Under the pieces are notes generated by a model. That model saw only the letters and a program-made list of their open reading frames with translations. It was not told the DNA's origin and searched no databases. A stretch of DNA of 64,000 bases from Achromobacter sp. Root83 (lineage in GTDB: Bacteria > Pseudomonadota > Gammaproteobacteria > Burkholderiales > Burkholderiaceae_B): contig NZ_LMIU01000002.1 in assembly GCF_001428845.1 (NCBI RefSeq), forward strand, positions 108,796 through 172,795. Direction: 5' to 3'. Below, piece after piece: positions 1 through 8,676 of the stretch (position 1 is the stretch's first letter; the number at the start of each line of letters is the position of its first letter). The translations under genes were made by a program, and so were the position numbers.

Positions 1-149
<149 letters not shown>

Positions 150-270
150 TCCCGCGGCGCCTGAAAGCCCGGGGGGACGTTTCCGTCCGCCCCTGGCAGA
201 ATTGCCAGCTTCCGGCCCCCATGACCGCCGGGCAGACTAACTGCAATCCTATATTGCAAGTGAGCTGCCC

Positions 271-780
271 ATGCCAACGCCCCATCCCCAGTTGGACACC
301 GTCCTGTCGTCCCTGACCGCCCGTGAACGGCAGATCGTCGATTATGTCGCGGCCGGCCGCCCGAACAAGGTCATCGCCATCGATCTGGGCATATCCCTGC
401 GCACCGTGGAGGCACACCGGGCGCGCATCTTCGCCAAGCTGGATGCCCGCAACGCCATGCATCTGGCCTGCCGCCTGTGCGCGCATGGGCGTTCGGGCGC
501 ATCGCCTGTCCTCGGCGCTTTCCCAGCAGCCCGCTCCGGCGCGGCGCGGGCCAAGCCCGGCGCCCCATCTTTCGGCCACCCACCTCCTGACGCGCCATCC
601 TATGTGCTGCACGAGTCCAAGGGGGAATACGCCGGATGTCACCCGGGACCGGAACAGGCGGACTTCGACTCGGATTCCGATTGCGACATCGACTCCGACT
701 CTGACGCCGACTCGGAGTCCGACACCGACGCGGACTCCGACTCGGATTCCGATGCCGCCCGCACCAAACGCCCTGAATGA
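271..780 (+). CDS. Short LuxR/FixJ-type HTH protein with Asp/Ser-rich tail
   Basis: 169 residues. Residues 15-70 form a complete LuxR-type helix-turn-helix (LTARERQIVDYVAAG, then ISLRTVEAHRARIFAKL), the DNA-binding end of FixJ/NarL-type regulators. There is no receiver or sensor domain before it, so this is a stand-alone HTH of unknown input. Residues 131-161 are an almost pure Asp/Ser/Glu run encoded by degenerate GACTCC-like hexamers (about 661-753). Residues 71-130 are Pro/Ala/Gly-rich and look unstructured. The ATG at 271 has only a weak upstream purine stretch. The HTH is secure. The tail could be a genuine acidic extension or the result of a frame change after the HTH. Confidence 0.65.
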   Translation: MPTPHPQLDTVLSSLTARERQIVDYVAAGRPNKVIAIDLGISLRTVEAHRARIFAKLDARNAMHLACRLCAHGRSGASPVLGAFPAARSGAARAKPGAPSFGHPPPDAPSYVLHESKGEYAGCHPGPEQADFDSDSDCDIDSDSDADSESDTDADSDSDSDAARTKRPE

Positions 781-782
781 AA

Positions 783-817
783 CCGGGCCTGGCGGACGAC
801 ATGTCCGTCAGGCCCGG
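783..817. terminator. Strong hairpin between convergent genes
   Basis: A 15-bp stem (CCGGGCCTGGCGGAC with GTCCGTCAGGCCCGG, one G-U-type mismatch) encloses a 5-base loop, starting three bases after the stop of the HTH gene and followed by GGGCTTT. It lies between two convergent genes, so it probably ends transcription of the HTH gene and perhaps of both. Confidence 0.65.
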
Positions 818-862
818 GGGCTTTGCATCCGGCGGGCGGCGCTCAGGCGCCGCGGCCAGGGT

Positions 863-1639
863 TCAGGGGCACTTGGGCGCGGCGGCCTTGGCCAGTTCGT
901 CGATCGGGTCCAGATCCGGCTGGCGGGTCAGGTTGTAGTTCAGGTTGGGCGTCTGGCCACCGACGGAGCGCACCCGCAGCACGTTGTTGACCGCCACCAG
1001 GAACTCCGCCCGGACATTGCCCTGGCCGTCCATCAGGATGACGCGCGGCGGCCGTTCGTCGGTGGCGTCCCAGCAACCTTGCTCGGATACCGGGGGGCCC
1101 TTCTTGGGATCGTTGTCCAGGTATGCCGTGCGGCCGCGCCAACGCCCATTGGGAGCCAGCGTCAGCGTCACGCGCTGCGCCGTGCATTGCATGGCGGGCG
1201 AAAAGCACGGCAGCGTGCCCATATAGGTTTGCGGCTGCGGCACCAGGCTTTGCGAGGCGGCATTGGGCGCGGCGGCGGCGGGGGCCGGCGCCGACGCCGA
1301 CGAGCCGCCGCCGGAGTTGCTTTCGGTGCCTTCCGGGACGGCTTGGCCGTCTTCGGTGGTTTCGCCGGCGGGATTGGCTTGCGTGGCCTGGTTTTGCGGC
1401 TTGCGGGCGTCGGGCTTGAGCGCGATCTGCACTTGCGACGGCGCGCGGATGACGCTGCGGTAGCCGGCGCCGGAGCCCTGGTATTGGGCGTCGGTTACCG
1501 TGCTTTCGGCGGGCAGGTCGTAATAGCCTTCGGTTTTCTGCTGGGCACAACCCGCCGCGCCTATCGCGGTGCCCGCCAGCAGCAGCCCCATGATGCTTAG
1601 TTTGCGGGAGCGGGAAACGATGTCGACGCGCGCGGCCAT
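863..1639 (-). CDS. NlpE-like outer-membrane lipoprotein
   Basis: 258 residues. The N-terminus carries a hydrophobic stretch (LLLAGTAIGAAGC) ending in a lipobox with Cys near residue 31, so the protein is predicted to be lipidated and exported. A low-complexity Ala/Ser/Gly/Pro linker (about 85-130) precedes a C-terminal domain with the NlpE pattern: YMGTLPC, LTLAPNGRW, a central GCWD, and LRVRSVGG. NlpE-type domains are small beta-barrels linked to envelope stress or copper response. The canonical CxxC after LPC is not present, so metal binding or surface sensing as in E. coli NlpE cannot be assumed. It is monocistronic and convergent with the HTH gene. Confidence 0.65.
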   Translation of the reverse strand: MAARVDIVSRSRKLSIMGLLLAGTAIGAAGCAQQKTEGYYDLPAESTVTDAQYQGSGAGYRSVIRAPSQVQIALKPDARKPQNQATQANPAGETTEDGQAVPEGTESNSGGGSSASAPAPAAAAPNAASQSLVPQPQTYMGTLPCFSPAMQCTAQRVTLTLAPNGRWRGRTAYLDNDPKKGPPVSEQGCWDATDERPPRVILMDGQGNVRAEFLVAVNNVLRVRSVGGQTPNLNYNLTRQPDLDPIDELAKAAAPKCP

Positions 1640-1841
1640 GGCAGCTTATCCGTGAATTGAGTCTGTCTCCGATTTTACGCACTTATGCGAAGATTCGATA
1701 CATTCCCTTAGCCGCTCTTGGGTATAGCAAGCACTTTATGCACAAATTACGACACGGCCACGGGTGGCCCTTCATGCCTTGCGGCGTAGCCCTCGGGGTG
1801 GATGCCCAAGCGCCCGCGCGCCGGCGGGGTGGTTGACTGCG

Positions 1842-2690
1842 ATGTGGCATGTCTTCGATTTGCCCTTGGGCGTCTTCATCGGCGTGGCGGCGCTGGCGGG
1901 CCTGTTCGTCGGCAACTGGCTGACGGTGCTGATCCACCGCCTGCCGCGCATGATGGAACGCGAATGGCAGGCGCAATGCCTGGACGCCGTGGGCAAGGCG
2001 CGGCCCGCCAGCCGCTATGGCCTGCTGTCGCCCGCGTCGCACTGTCCGTCCTGCCAGGCGCCGATCAGCCGCTGGGGCCGGTTTCCCGTGCTAGGTTGGC
2101 TCGGGCTGCGGGGCCGCTGCGCGGCTTGCCATGCGCCGATCGGCTGGCGCTATCCCGCCATTGAACTGCTCACCTGCGCGCTGTTCGCCGCCTGCGCCTG
2201 GCGCTACGGAGCCACGCCCGTCGCCGTCGCGGCCATGGGCTTGTCCGCCACGCTGGTGGCCTTGGCCTGGATAGACTTCGAAGCTACGCTGCTTCCCGAC
2301 GTCCTGACCCAGCCGCTGGTGTGGGCGGGGTTGCTGGTCAATCTGTTCGATGCCTTCGCAAGCCTGCAGATGGCGGTGACGGGCGCGGTGGCCGGCTATG
2401 TCTTTCTGTGGGTTATCTTTCATGTGTTCCGCCTGCTGACCGGACGCGAGGGCATGGGCCACGGCGACTTCAAACTGCTGGCCGCGCTGGGCGCGTGGTT
2501 CGGCCTCGAGGCCCTGCCCATGGTGCTGCTGAGCGCGTCGCTGGTGGGCGTGCTGATCGGCGGCGCGCTGACGCTGAGCGGACGCGCCAGCCGCGGGCAG
2601 CCCTTGCCCTTCGGCCCCTATCTGGCGCTGGCCGGTCTGGCCATGCTGCTGCTGGGCGGTGAGCAGGGCGTGCTGCAGTTCATGCGCTAG
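1842..2690 (+). CDS. pilD: Prepilin peptidase / N-methyltransferase
   Basis: 282 residues from the ATG at 1842; an upstream in-frame start at 1764 would add 26 residues that do not look like PilD. PilD cleaves the leader of type IV prepilins and pseudopilins at the inner membrane and methylates the new N-terminus. Visible features are the N-terminal membrane segment, the zinc-type cysteines C68xxC71 and C93xxC96, and the two catalytic aspartates D145 (in WIDFEATLLPD) and D209 (in GHGDFK), with multiple membrane helices in the second half. The gene sits directly before coaE and zapD, a standard proteobacterial order. No pilin genes occur in this window. Confidence 0.93.
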   Translation: MWHVFDLPLGVFIGVAALAGLFVGNWLTVLIHRLPRMMEREWQAQCLDAVGKARPASRYGLLSPASHCPSCQAPISRWGRFPVLGWLGLRGRCAACHAPIGWRYPAIELLTCALFAACAWRYGATPVAVAAMGLSATLVALAWIDFEATLLPDVLTQPLVWAGLLVNLFDAFASLQMAVTGAVAGYVFLWVIFHVFRLLTGREGMGHGDFKLLAALGAWFGLEALPMVLLSASLVGVLIGGALTLSGRASRGQPLPFGPYLALAGLAMLLLGGEQGVLQFMR

Positions 2691-2713
2691 GCAACAAAGA
2701 AAGGAAGGGCGGT

Positions 2714-3331
2714 ATGTTCAAGATTGGTCTTACGGGCGGCATCGGTTCGGGCAAGTCCCGCGTAGCGGACATGCTGGCGGAGTGGGGCGCGTCCCTGGTC
2801 GATACCGACGAGATCGCCCGTTCGCTGACCGCCGCGCAAGGCGCCGCCATGCCGGCCATCGAGCGCGAATTCGGCCCGCAGGCACTGACCCCCGACGGCG
2901 CGCTGAACCGCGACTGGATGCGCGGCCAGGCGTTCGCCGACCCGCGGGTCCGCTTGCGCCTCGAAGCCGTGCTGCATCCCGTCATCGGCCGCGAAACCGA
3001 ACGCCAGGCCGCCGCCGCGAAGGGATCGTATCTGGTCTTCGTGGTGCCCCTGCTGGTGGAGTCCCTGGCGCGCTGGCGTTCGCGTGTGGATCGCATCTGC
3101 GTGGTCGACTGCGATCCCGAAACGCAGGTAGCCCGCGTGCAGCAACGCAGCGGGCTGACGGAGTCCGACATCCGGCGTATCATGGCGGCACAGGCTGCGC
3201 GGGCAGACCGGCTAGAGGCCGCCGACGACGTCATCGTCAACGACGCATCGACATCGCCGGAACAATTGCGCGTGCGGGCGTTGTCCCTGCATGACCGCTG
3301 GCTGGCGCTGGCGAGCACAACGGGCCGGTGA
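2714..3331 (+). CDS. coaE: Dephospho-CoA kinase
   Basis: 205 residues. It phosphorylates the 3'-hydroxyl of dephospho-CoA, the last step of coenzyme A synthesis, in the cytoplasm. The P-loop GGIGSGKS is at residues 8-15, followed by DTDEIAR and the conserved LHP motif (AVLHPVIG). Length matches the family. The ATG at 2714 follows a purine-rich AAAGAAAGGAAGGG sequence that can serve as ribosome binding site. It starts 23 bases after pilD and is probably co-transcribed with it. Confidence 0.95.
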   Translation: MFKIGLTGGIGSGKSRVADMLAEWGASLVDTDEIARSLTAAQGAAMPAIEREFGPQALTPDGALNRDWMRGQAFADPRVRLRLEAVLHPVIGRETERQAAAAKGSYLVFVVPLLVESLARWRSRVDRICVVDCDPETQVARVQQRSGLTESDIRRIMAAQAARADRLEAADDVIVNDASTSPEQLRVRALSLHDRWLALASTTGR

Positions 3332-3404
3332 GCCAGCGGCTGGTCCGGCACCCCTGAATACTCTTGGCCCCGCGGCCAACCACTGATAGGGCCTGTAAAA
3401 AAGC

Positions 3405-4157
3405 GTGATCGTTTACGAATATCCCTTCAACGAGCGCATCCGCGCTTATCTGCGGCTGGAATACCTGTTCGACAGGCTCTTCTTCTTTGCTCGCGAGGGT
3501 GACTCACGCCAGCATCAGGTCGCCGTCACCTCCCTTTTCGATCTGCTCGACGCGTGTGAACGCACCGACGTCAAAGGCGCGGTCCTGCAAGACCTGGAGC
3601 GCCAGCGCATGGCGCTGGTGGGATTGCGCGACCACCCCGGCGTGGCCCAGGACGCGCTGGAAGGGATGCTGCACGAACTGGAAAAAGTGGCCAGCGCGCT
3701 GGCCGCGCCCGGCAAGACCGGCCAGTCCCTGCGCGAAAACGAATGGCTGACCAGCCTGCGCGGCCGCCTGTCGGTGCCAGGCAGCGCCACGCAGGTGGAC
3801 ATGCCGTCCTACTACGCCTGGCAGAACAAGCCCGAGGCCGCCCGCTGCGCGGACCTGCAAGCCTGGGTGACGCCTTTCGTTGCCCTTTACGACGGCCTGA
3901 CCCTGGCGCTTCGCCTGCTGCGCGAATCCGGCCGAAAGACCGATATCGTCGCGGAGCAGGGCGCCTACCAGCAGATGCTGGGTGGCAAGCAGTTCCAGTT
4001 GCTGCGCGTCTGGGTGGATCCGGCCCACGGCGCGTTTCCTGAAATCAGCGCCAATAAGTACATGATCTGGATACGTTTTTCCACCCAGGACGGCGAATTC
4101 AAACCCCAGCAGGTGGCCCGCGATGTCGCCTTCCAGATGACGCTTTGCAGCTCGTAG
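3405..4157 (+). CDS. zapD: Cell division protein ZapD (YacF/DUF1342)
   Basis: 250 residues beginning with GTG (VIVYEYPFNERIRAYLRLE), the highly conserved start of ZapD. ZapD binds the C-terminal tail of FtsZ and bundles its filaments at the division ring. The N-terminal helical part (YLFDRLFFFA) and C-terminal beta part (LLRVWVDP, FPEISANKYMIWIRF) are both present. It is 73 bases downstream of coaE; a short GGCC hairpin (TTGGCCCCGCGGCCAA) lies in the gap, so partial transcriptional separation is possible. Confidence 0.92.
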   Translation: MIVYEYPFNERIRAYLRLEYLFDRLFFFAREGDSRQHQVAVTSLFDLLDACERTDVKGAVLQDLERQRMALVGLRDHPGVAQDALEGMLHELEKVASALAAPGKTGQSLRENEWLTSLRGRLSVPGSATQVDMPSYYAWQNKPEAARCADLQAWVTPFVALYDGLTLALRLLRESGRKTDIVAEQGAYQQMLGGKQFQLLRVWVDPAHGAFPEISANKYMIWIRFSTQDGEFKPQQVARDVAFQMTLCSS

Positions 4158-4287
4158 GCGCAAGTTACGCTGGGTGTCACTGCCCGGATTCCTGTTGCGG
4201 GTAGTTTCAAGTTGACGGCGCGCGGGCTGAAACCGTGACGGTCTAGTAGACAATACGGCTTTCTCCGTCTGTGCCGGAACCGTTTCC

Positions 4288-5565
4288 ATGTCCGAAAGCC
4301 GTCTTGTTTCCCCGCCCTCCCGATGGAGCCGCCGCCGTCTCGTCGGACTGGCGCTGTTGCTGCTCGTCGTGGCGGGCATCGCCTGGATGGCGTTGCGGCC
4401 CTCGACCAAGCCGGGCGGCGCGGGCGGACCCGGCGCCCGGCCCGGCGGCCGGCCGTCCATGGCCGCGGCCATGGCGAACATGGCCGTTCCGGTGCGCATC
4501 GCCACCGCCGCCCAACAGGACATCGACATCTACCTCAGGTCGCTCGGCACCGTCACGGCCTACAACACCGTGACAGTGAGAAGCCGCGTCAGCGGAGAGC
4601 TCGTCGACGTCGCCTTCCAGGAAGGCCAGCAGGTCAAGGCAGGCGATCTGCTGGCGCAGGTGGATCCGCGTGCCTACCAGGTAGCGCTGGACCAGGCGCG
4701 TGGCACGCAGATGCAGAATCAGGCGCAACTGGAAAACGCCCGCCGCGACCTGCAGCGCTACCAGGCCCTGTTCAAGCAGGACTCCATCGCCAGGCAGCAG
4801 GTCGATACGCAAGCCGCCCTGGTGCGCCAGTACGAAGGCGCCGTGAAAAGCGATCAGGCGAACGTGGACAACGCCAAGCTGCAACTGGACTACGCACGCA
4901 TCACGGCGCCCATCAGCGGCCGCCTGGGCCTGCGCCAGGTCGACCGCGGCAACCTGGTGTCCAGCGCGGATACCAATGGGCTGGTGGTGATCACCCAGAC
5001 CCAGCCGATCTCGGTGGTGTTCACGCTGCCCGAAACGCAGTTGCCCGAAGTGCGCGCCGAGATCGCCGCCGGCAAGACGCTGACCGTCGAAGCCTATGAC
5101 CGCGCCGATACGCGCCGCATCGCGACGGGCACGCTCGAGACGCTGGACAACCAGATCGACGTCACGACCGGCACGCTGAAGCTGAAGGCCAAGTTCGACA
5201 ACACCGACGACGCGCTCTTCCCGAACCAGTTCGTCAATGTGCGGCTGCACGTGCTGACCCGCAAGGACGTCACCGCCATCCCCACGGCGGCGATCCAGCA
5301 GGGGTCCGCCGGCGCGTTCGTGTTCCTGGTGCAGGCCGACGGCACGATCGCAGTGCGCCAGGTGAAACTGGGCGCCATCAACAGCGGCATGGTGGCCGTC
5401 AACGAGGGCCTGCAGCCCGGCGACCGTGTCGTCACCGAAGGCACCGACCGCCTGCGCGCCGGCGCCAAGGTGGAAATCGTGGGCGGCGCGGAAGTGATCC
5501 CCGCCGTTCGCGACAAGTCGCTGGGCGCTGGCGCCCCGGCCGGCACGACCCCGCCGTCCAAGTAA
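4288..5565 (+). CDS. mdtA: RND efflux periplasmic adaptor, MdtA type
   Basis: 425 residues. This membrane fusion protein links the inner-membrane RND pumps to the outer-membrane channel. An N-terminal basic stretch and one hydrophobic helix (about residues 17-36) anchor it in the inner membrane. It then shows the biotinyl-lipoyl halves (VRSRVSGELVDVAFQEGQQVKAGD and ITAPISGRLGLRQVDRGN), a coiled-coil hairpin between them, and a beta-barrel and membrane-proximal region (LFPNQFVNVRL). It is the first gene of a four-gene operon; the next gene starts 12 bases after its stop. MdtABC systems export bile salts and novobiocin-like compounds; the substrate here is unknown. Confidence 0.92.
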   Translation: MSESRLVSPPSRWSRRRLVGLALLLLVVAGIAWMALRPSTKPGGAGGPGARPGGRPSMAAAMANMAVPVRIATAAQQDIDIYLRSLGTVTAYNTVTVRSRVSGELVDVAFQEGQQVKAGDLLAQVDPRAYQVALDQARGTQMQNQAQLENARRDLQRYQALFKQDSIARQQVDTQAALVRQYEGAVKSDQANVDNAKLQLDYARITAPISGRLGLRQVDRGNLVSSADTNGLVVITQTQPISVVFTLPETQLPEVRAEIAAGKTLTVEAYDRADTRRIATGTLETLDNQIDVTTGTLKLKAKFDNTDDALFPNQFVNVRLHVLTRKDVTAIPTAAIQQGSAGAFVFLVQADGTIAVRQVKLGAINSGMVAVNEGLQPGDRVVTEGTDRLRAGAKVEIVGGAEVIPAVRDKSLGAGAPAGTTPPSK

Positions 5566-5577
5566 GCAGAGAACGCC

Positions 5578-8500
5578 GTGAGCCCGTCGCGCCTGTTCAT
5601 CCTGCGTCCCGTCGCCACCACCCTGTCGATGGTGGCCATCCTGATCGCGGGCCTGATCGCCTACCGGTTCCTGCCCGTTTCGGCGCTGCCCGAAGTGGAC
5701 TATCCGACGATCCAGGTCGTGACGCTGTACCCCGGCGCCAGCCCCGACGTGATGACGTCCCTGGTCACGTCCCCGCTGGAACGCCAGTTCGGGCAGATGC
5801 CGGGCCTGAACCAGATGTCGTCCACCAGTTCGGGCGGCGCGTCGGTGATCACCCTGCAGTTCAACCTGACCCTGCCGCTGGACGTGGCCGAGCAGCAGGT
5901 GCAGGCGGCGATCAACGCGGCATCGAATCTGCTGCCTTCCGACCTGCCGGTGCCGCCCACCTACAACAAGGTGAATCCGGCGGACGCGGCGGTGCTGACC
6001 CTGGCGATCACCTCGCCCACCATGCCCCTGCCGCAGGTGCGCGATCTGGTGGACACGCGCGTGGCGCAGAAGCTGTCGCAGATTCCCGGGGTGGGCCTGG
6101 TCAGCGTGGCGGGCGGGCAGCGGCCCGCGGTGCGGGTCCAGGTGAATCCGCAGGCGCTGGCGGCCAACGGGCTGTCGCTGTCCGACCTGCGCACCGCCAT
6201 CGTGGGCGCCAACGTGAACCAGCCCAAGGGCAACCTGGACGGCCCGCAGCGGTCCACCACGATCAACGCCAACGATCAGCTCAAGACGCCCACCGACTAC
6301 AACGACCTGATCATCGCGTACAAGAACAACGCGCCGCTGCGCCTGGCCGATGTGGCGCGCGCCGTGGAAGGCGCGGAAGACACCCGGCAGGCCGCCTGGG
6401 CCGGCGACAAGCCCGCCATCCTGCTCAATATCCAGCGCCAGCCCGGCGCTAATGTGATCGACGTGGTCAACCGCATCCAGACGCTGCTGCCGCAACTGCG
6501 CGCGGCGCTGCCCGCCACGCTCGACGTGAGCGTCGTGTCCGACCGCACCCAGACCATCCGCGACTCGGTCGCCGACGTGCAGTTCGAAATGCTGCTGGCG
6601 GTGGGGCTGGTGGTCATGGTCACCTTCGTCTTCCTGCGCAGCGTGACGGCCACGCTGATTCCCAGCGTGGTGGTGCCGCTTTCGCTGGTGGGCACGTTCG
6701 GCATCATGTACCTGGCCGGCTTCTCCATCAACAACCTGACGCTGATGGCGCTGACGATCGCCACCGGCTTCGTGGTGGACGACGCCATCGTCATGATCGA
6801 GAACATCGCCCGCCACATCGAGGAAGGCGAAAAGCCCCTCCAGGCGGCGTTGAAGGGCGCGTCGCAGATCGGCTTCACGCTGATCTCGCTGACCTTCTCT
6901 CTGATCGCGGTGCTGATCCCGCTGCTTTTCATGACGGAAGTGGTGGGCCGGCTGTTCCGCGAGTTCGCCATCACGCTGGCGGTGTCCATCCTGATCTCGC
7001 TGGTGGTCTCGCTGACCCTGACGCCGATGATGTGCGCGCGGCTGCTGCGCGCCGAATCCGAGCAGAAGCACGGCCGTTTCCACCAGGCCACGGGCGCCTT
7101 CATCGACCGCATCATCGCTGCCTATGACCGCATGCTGCAGGTGGTGCTGCGCCATCAGCCGCTCACCCTGGTGGTGGCGGTGGCCACTTTCGCGCTGACC
7201 GTGCTGCTGTACATGGTGGTGCCCAAGGGCTTCTTCCCGCAGCAGGACACCGGCCTGATCCAGGCCATCACCCAGGCGCCGCAGTCCATTTCCTTCCCGG
7301 CCATGGCAGAGCGCCAGCAGACCGCCGCGCGCCTCGTGCTCGAGGATCCCGACGTGCAGGCCGTGTCCTCGTTCATCGGGGTCGACGGCAGCAACGCCAC
7401 GCTCAGCGCCGGCCGCATGCAGATCGCGTTGAAGCCCCAGGCCGAGCGCAACGGCGACCTGCCCACGGTCATGGCGCGCCTGCAGGACGCCTTGGGCAAG
7501 CAGGATGGCCTGACGGTCTACATGCAGCCCGTGCAGGACCTGACCATCGAAGACCGCGTGAGCCGCACGCAGTATCAGATGACCCTGTCCAACCCGGACC
7601 TGAAGGTGCTGAGCGAGTGGACACCCAAGCTGGTGGACCGCCTGCGCCAGGTGCCCGGCCTGAAGGACGTGACCGACGACCTGCAGGACGACGGCCTGCA
7701 GACCTGGGTCGAGATCGACCGCGACGCGGCCTCGCGCCTGGGCATCACCGCCGCCGTGATCGACGAAGCGCTGTACAACGCCTTCGGGCAGCGGCTGATC
7801 TCCACGATCTTCACTCAGTCCAACCAGTACCGCGTGGTGCTTGAGGTGCAGCCGCAGTTCCAGATGTCGCCCGCCGCGCTGGGACAGATCCATGTGCCGA
7901 CCTCCACCGGCGCGCAGGTGCCGCTGTCTTCCGTGGCGCACATCACCGAAGGCAGGACCGTGCTGGCCGTGAACCGGCTCGACCAGTTCCCCATGGTGAC
8001 GGTGTCGTTCAACCTGGCGCCGGGCGCGTCGCTGTCCGACGCGGTAGAGAACATCACGGCGGCCGAGGCCGAGATCGGCATGCCGACCGCCGTGGAAACG
8101 CGCTTCCAGGGCGCGGCGCTGGCGTTCCAGAATTCGCTGTCCAGCACCTTGTGGCTGATACTTGCCGCCGTGGTCACGATGTATATCGTGCTGGGCGTGC
8201 TGTACGAAAGCTACATCCACCCCATCACCATCCTGTCCACGCTGCCGTCGGCGGGCGTCGGCGCCCTGCTGGCGTTGCTGATCAGCGGCACCGAACTGGA
8301 CATGATCGGGATCATCGGGATCATCCTGCTGATCGGCATCGTGAAGAAGAACGCCATCATGATGATCGACTTCGCGCTGGACGCCGAGCGCAAGCGCGGC
8401 CTCTCCCCGCGCGCGGCCATCCACGAGGCGGCGCTGCTGCGTTTTCGCCCGATCCTGATGACCACGCTTGCCGCCCTGTTCGGCGCCTTGCCGCTGATGC

Positions 8501-8676
8501 TGTCGACCGGCACCGGCGCTGAGCTGCGCCAGCCGCTCGGCCTGGTCATGGTGGGCGGCCTGCTGCTGTCGCAGGTGCTGACCCTGTTCACCACGCCGGT
8601 CATCTACCTGATGTTCGACCGCATGGCCCGCCGCTGGCGCGGCACGGGCCAAGCGCCGGCCGGAGACGCGCGATGA
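5578..8676 (+). CDS. mdtB: RND efflux transporter subunit, MdtB type
   Basis: 1032 residues, starting with GTG behind an AGAGAA sequence. It is a proton-driven RND pump subunit with twelve membrane helices and two large periplasmic loops. The paired aspartates of helix 4 used in proton relay are visible in [14 protein letters not shown]. The family's [12 protein letters not shown] and the helix-10/11 region ([18 protein letters not shown]) are intact. MdtB and MdtC form a mixed trimer, which fits two adjacent pump genes. It overlaps mdtC by four bases. Confidence 0.93.
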   Translation: MSPSRLFILRPVATTLSMVAILIAGLIAYRFLPVSALPEVDYPTIQVVTLYPGASPDVMTSLVTSPLERQFGQMPGLNQMSSTSSGGASVITLQFNLTLPLDVAEQQVQAAINAASNLLPSDLPVPPTYNKVNPADAAVLTLAITSPTMPLPQVRDLVDTRVAQKLSQIPGVGLVSVAGGQRPAVRVQVNPQALAANGLSLSDLRTAIVGANVNQPKGNLDGPQRSTTINANDQLKTPTDYNDLIIAYKNNAPLRLADVARAVEGAEDTRQAAWAGDKPAILLNIQRQPGANVIDVVNRIQTLLPQLRAALPATLDVSVVSDRTQTIRDSVADVQFEMLLAVGLVVMVTFVFLRSVTATLIPSVVVPLSLVGTFGIMYLAGFSINNLTLMALTIATGFVVDDAIVMIENIARHIEEGEKPLQAALKGASQIGFTLISLTFSLIAVLIPLLFMTEVVGRLFREFAITLAVSILISLVVSLTLTPMMCARLLRAESEQKHGRFHQATGAFIDRIIAAYDRMLQVVLRHQPLTLVVAVATFALTVLLYMVVPKGFFPQQDTGLIQAITQAPQSISFPAMAERQQTAARLVLEDPDVQAVSSFIGVDGSNATLSAGRMQIALKPQAERNGDLPTVMARLQDALGKQDGLTVYMQPVQDLTIEDRVSRTQYQMTLSNPDLKVLSEWTPKLVDRLRQVPGLKDVTDDLQDDGLQTWVEIDRDAASRLGITAAVIDEALYNAFGQRLISTIFTQSNQYRVVLEVQPQFQMSPAALGQIHVPTSTGAQVPLSSVAHITEGRTVLAVNRLDQFPMVTVSFNLAPGASLSDAVENITAAEAEIGMPTAVETRFQGAALAFQNSLSSTLWLILAAVVTMYIVLGVLYESYIHPITILSTLPSAGVGALLALLISGTELDMIGIIGIILLIGIVKKNAIMMIDFALDAERKRGLSPRAAIHEAALLRFRPILMTTLAALFGALPLMLSTGTGAELRQPLGLVMVGGLLLSQVLTLFTTPVIYLMFDRMARRWRGTGQAPAGDAR

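Noticed and set aside
661..753. Hexamer repeat considered as a CRISPR-like or VNTR array independent of coding.
   Set aside because: Units are only six bases, highly degenerate and in frame with the HTH gene; no spacers are present.
323..1600. 425-codon plus-strand frame running from the HTH gene through the NlpE-like gene.
   Set aside because: It crosses the terminator at 783-817 and lies antisense to a well-supported lipoprotein gene; composition is that of a shadow frame.
4243..8652. Very long open frame on the minus strand (1469 codons) across the mdtAB region.
   Set aside because: It is antisense to mdtA and mdtB, rich in His/Arg/Gln/Gly as expected from GC-rich codon shadows, and shows no recognisable domain.
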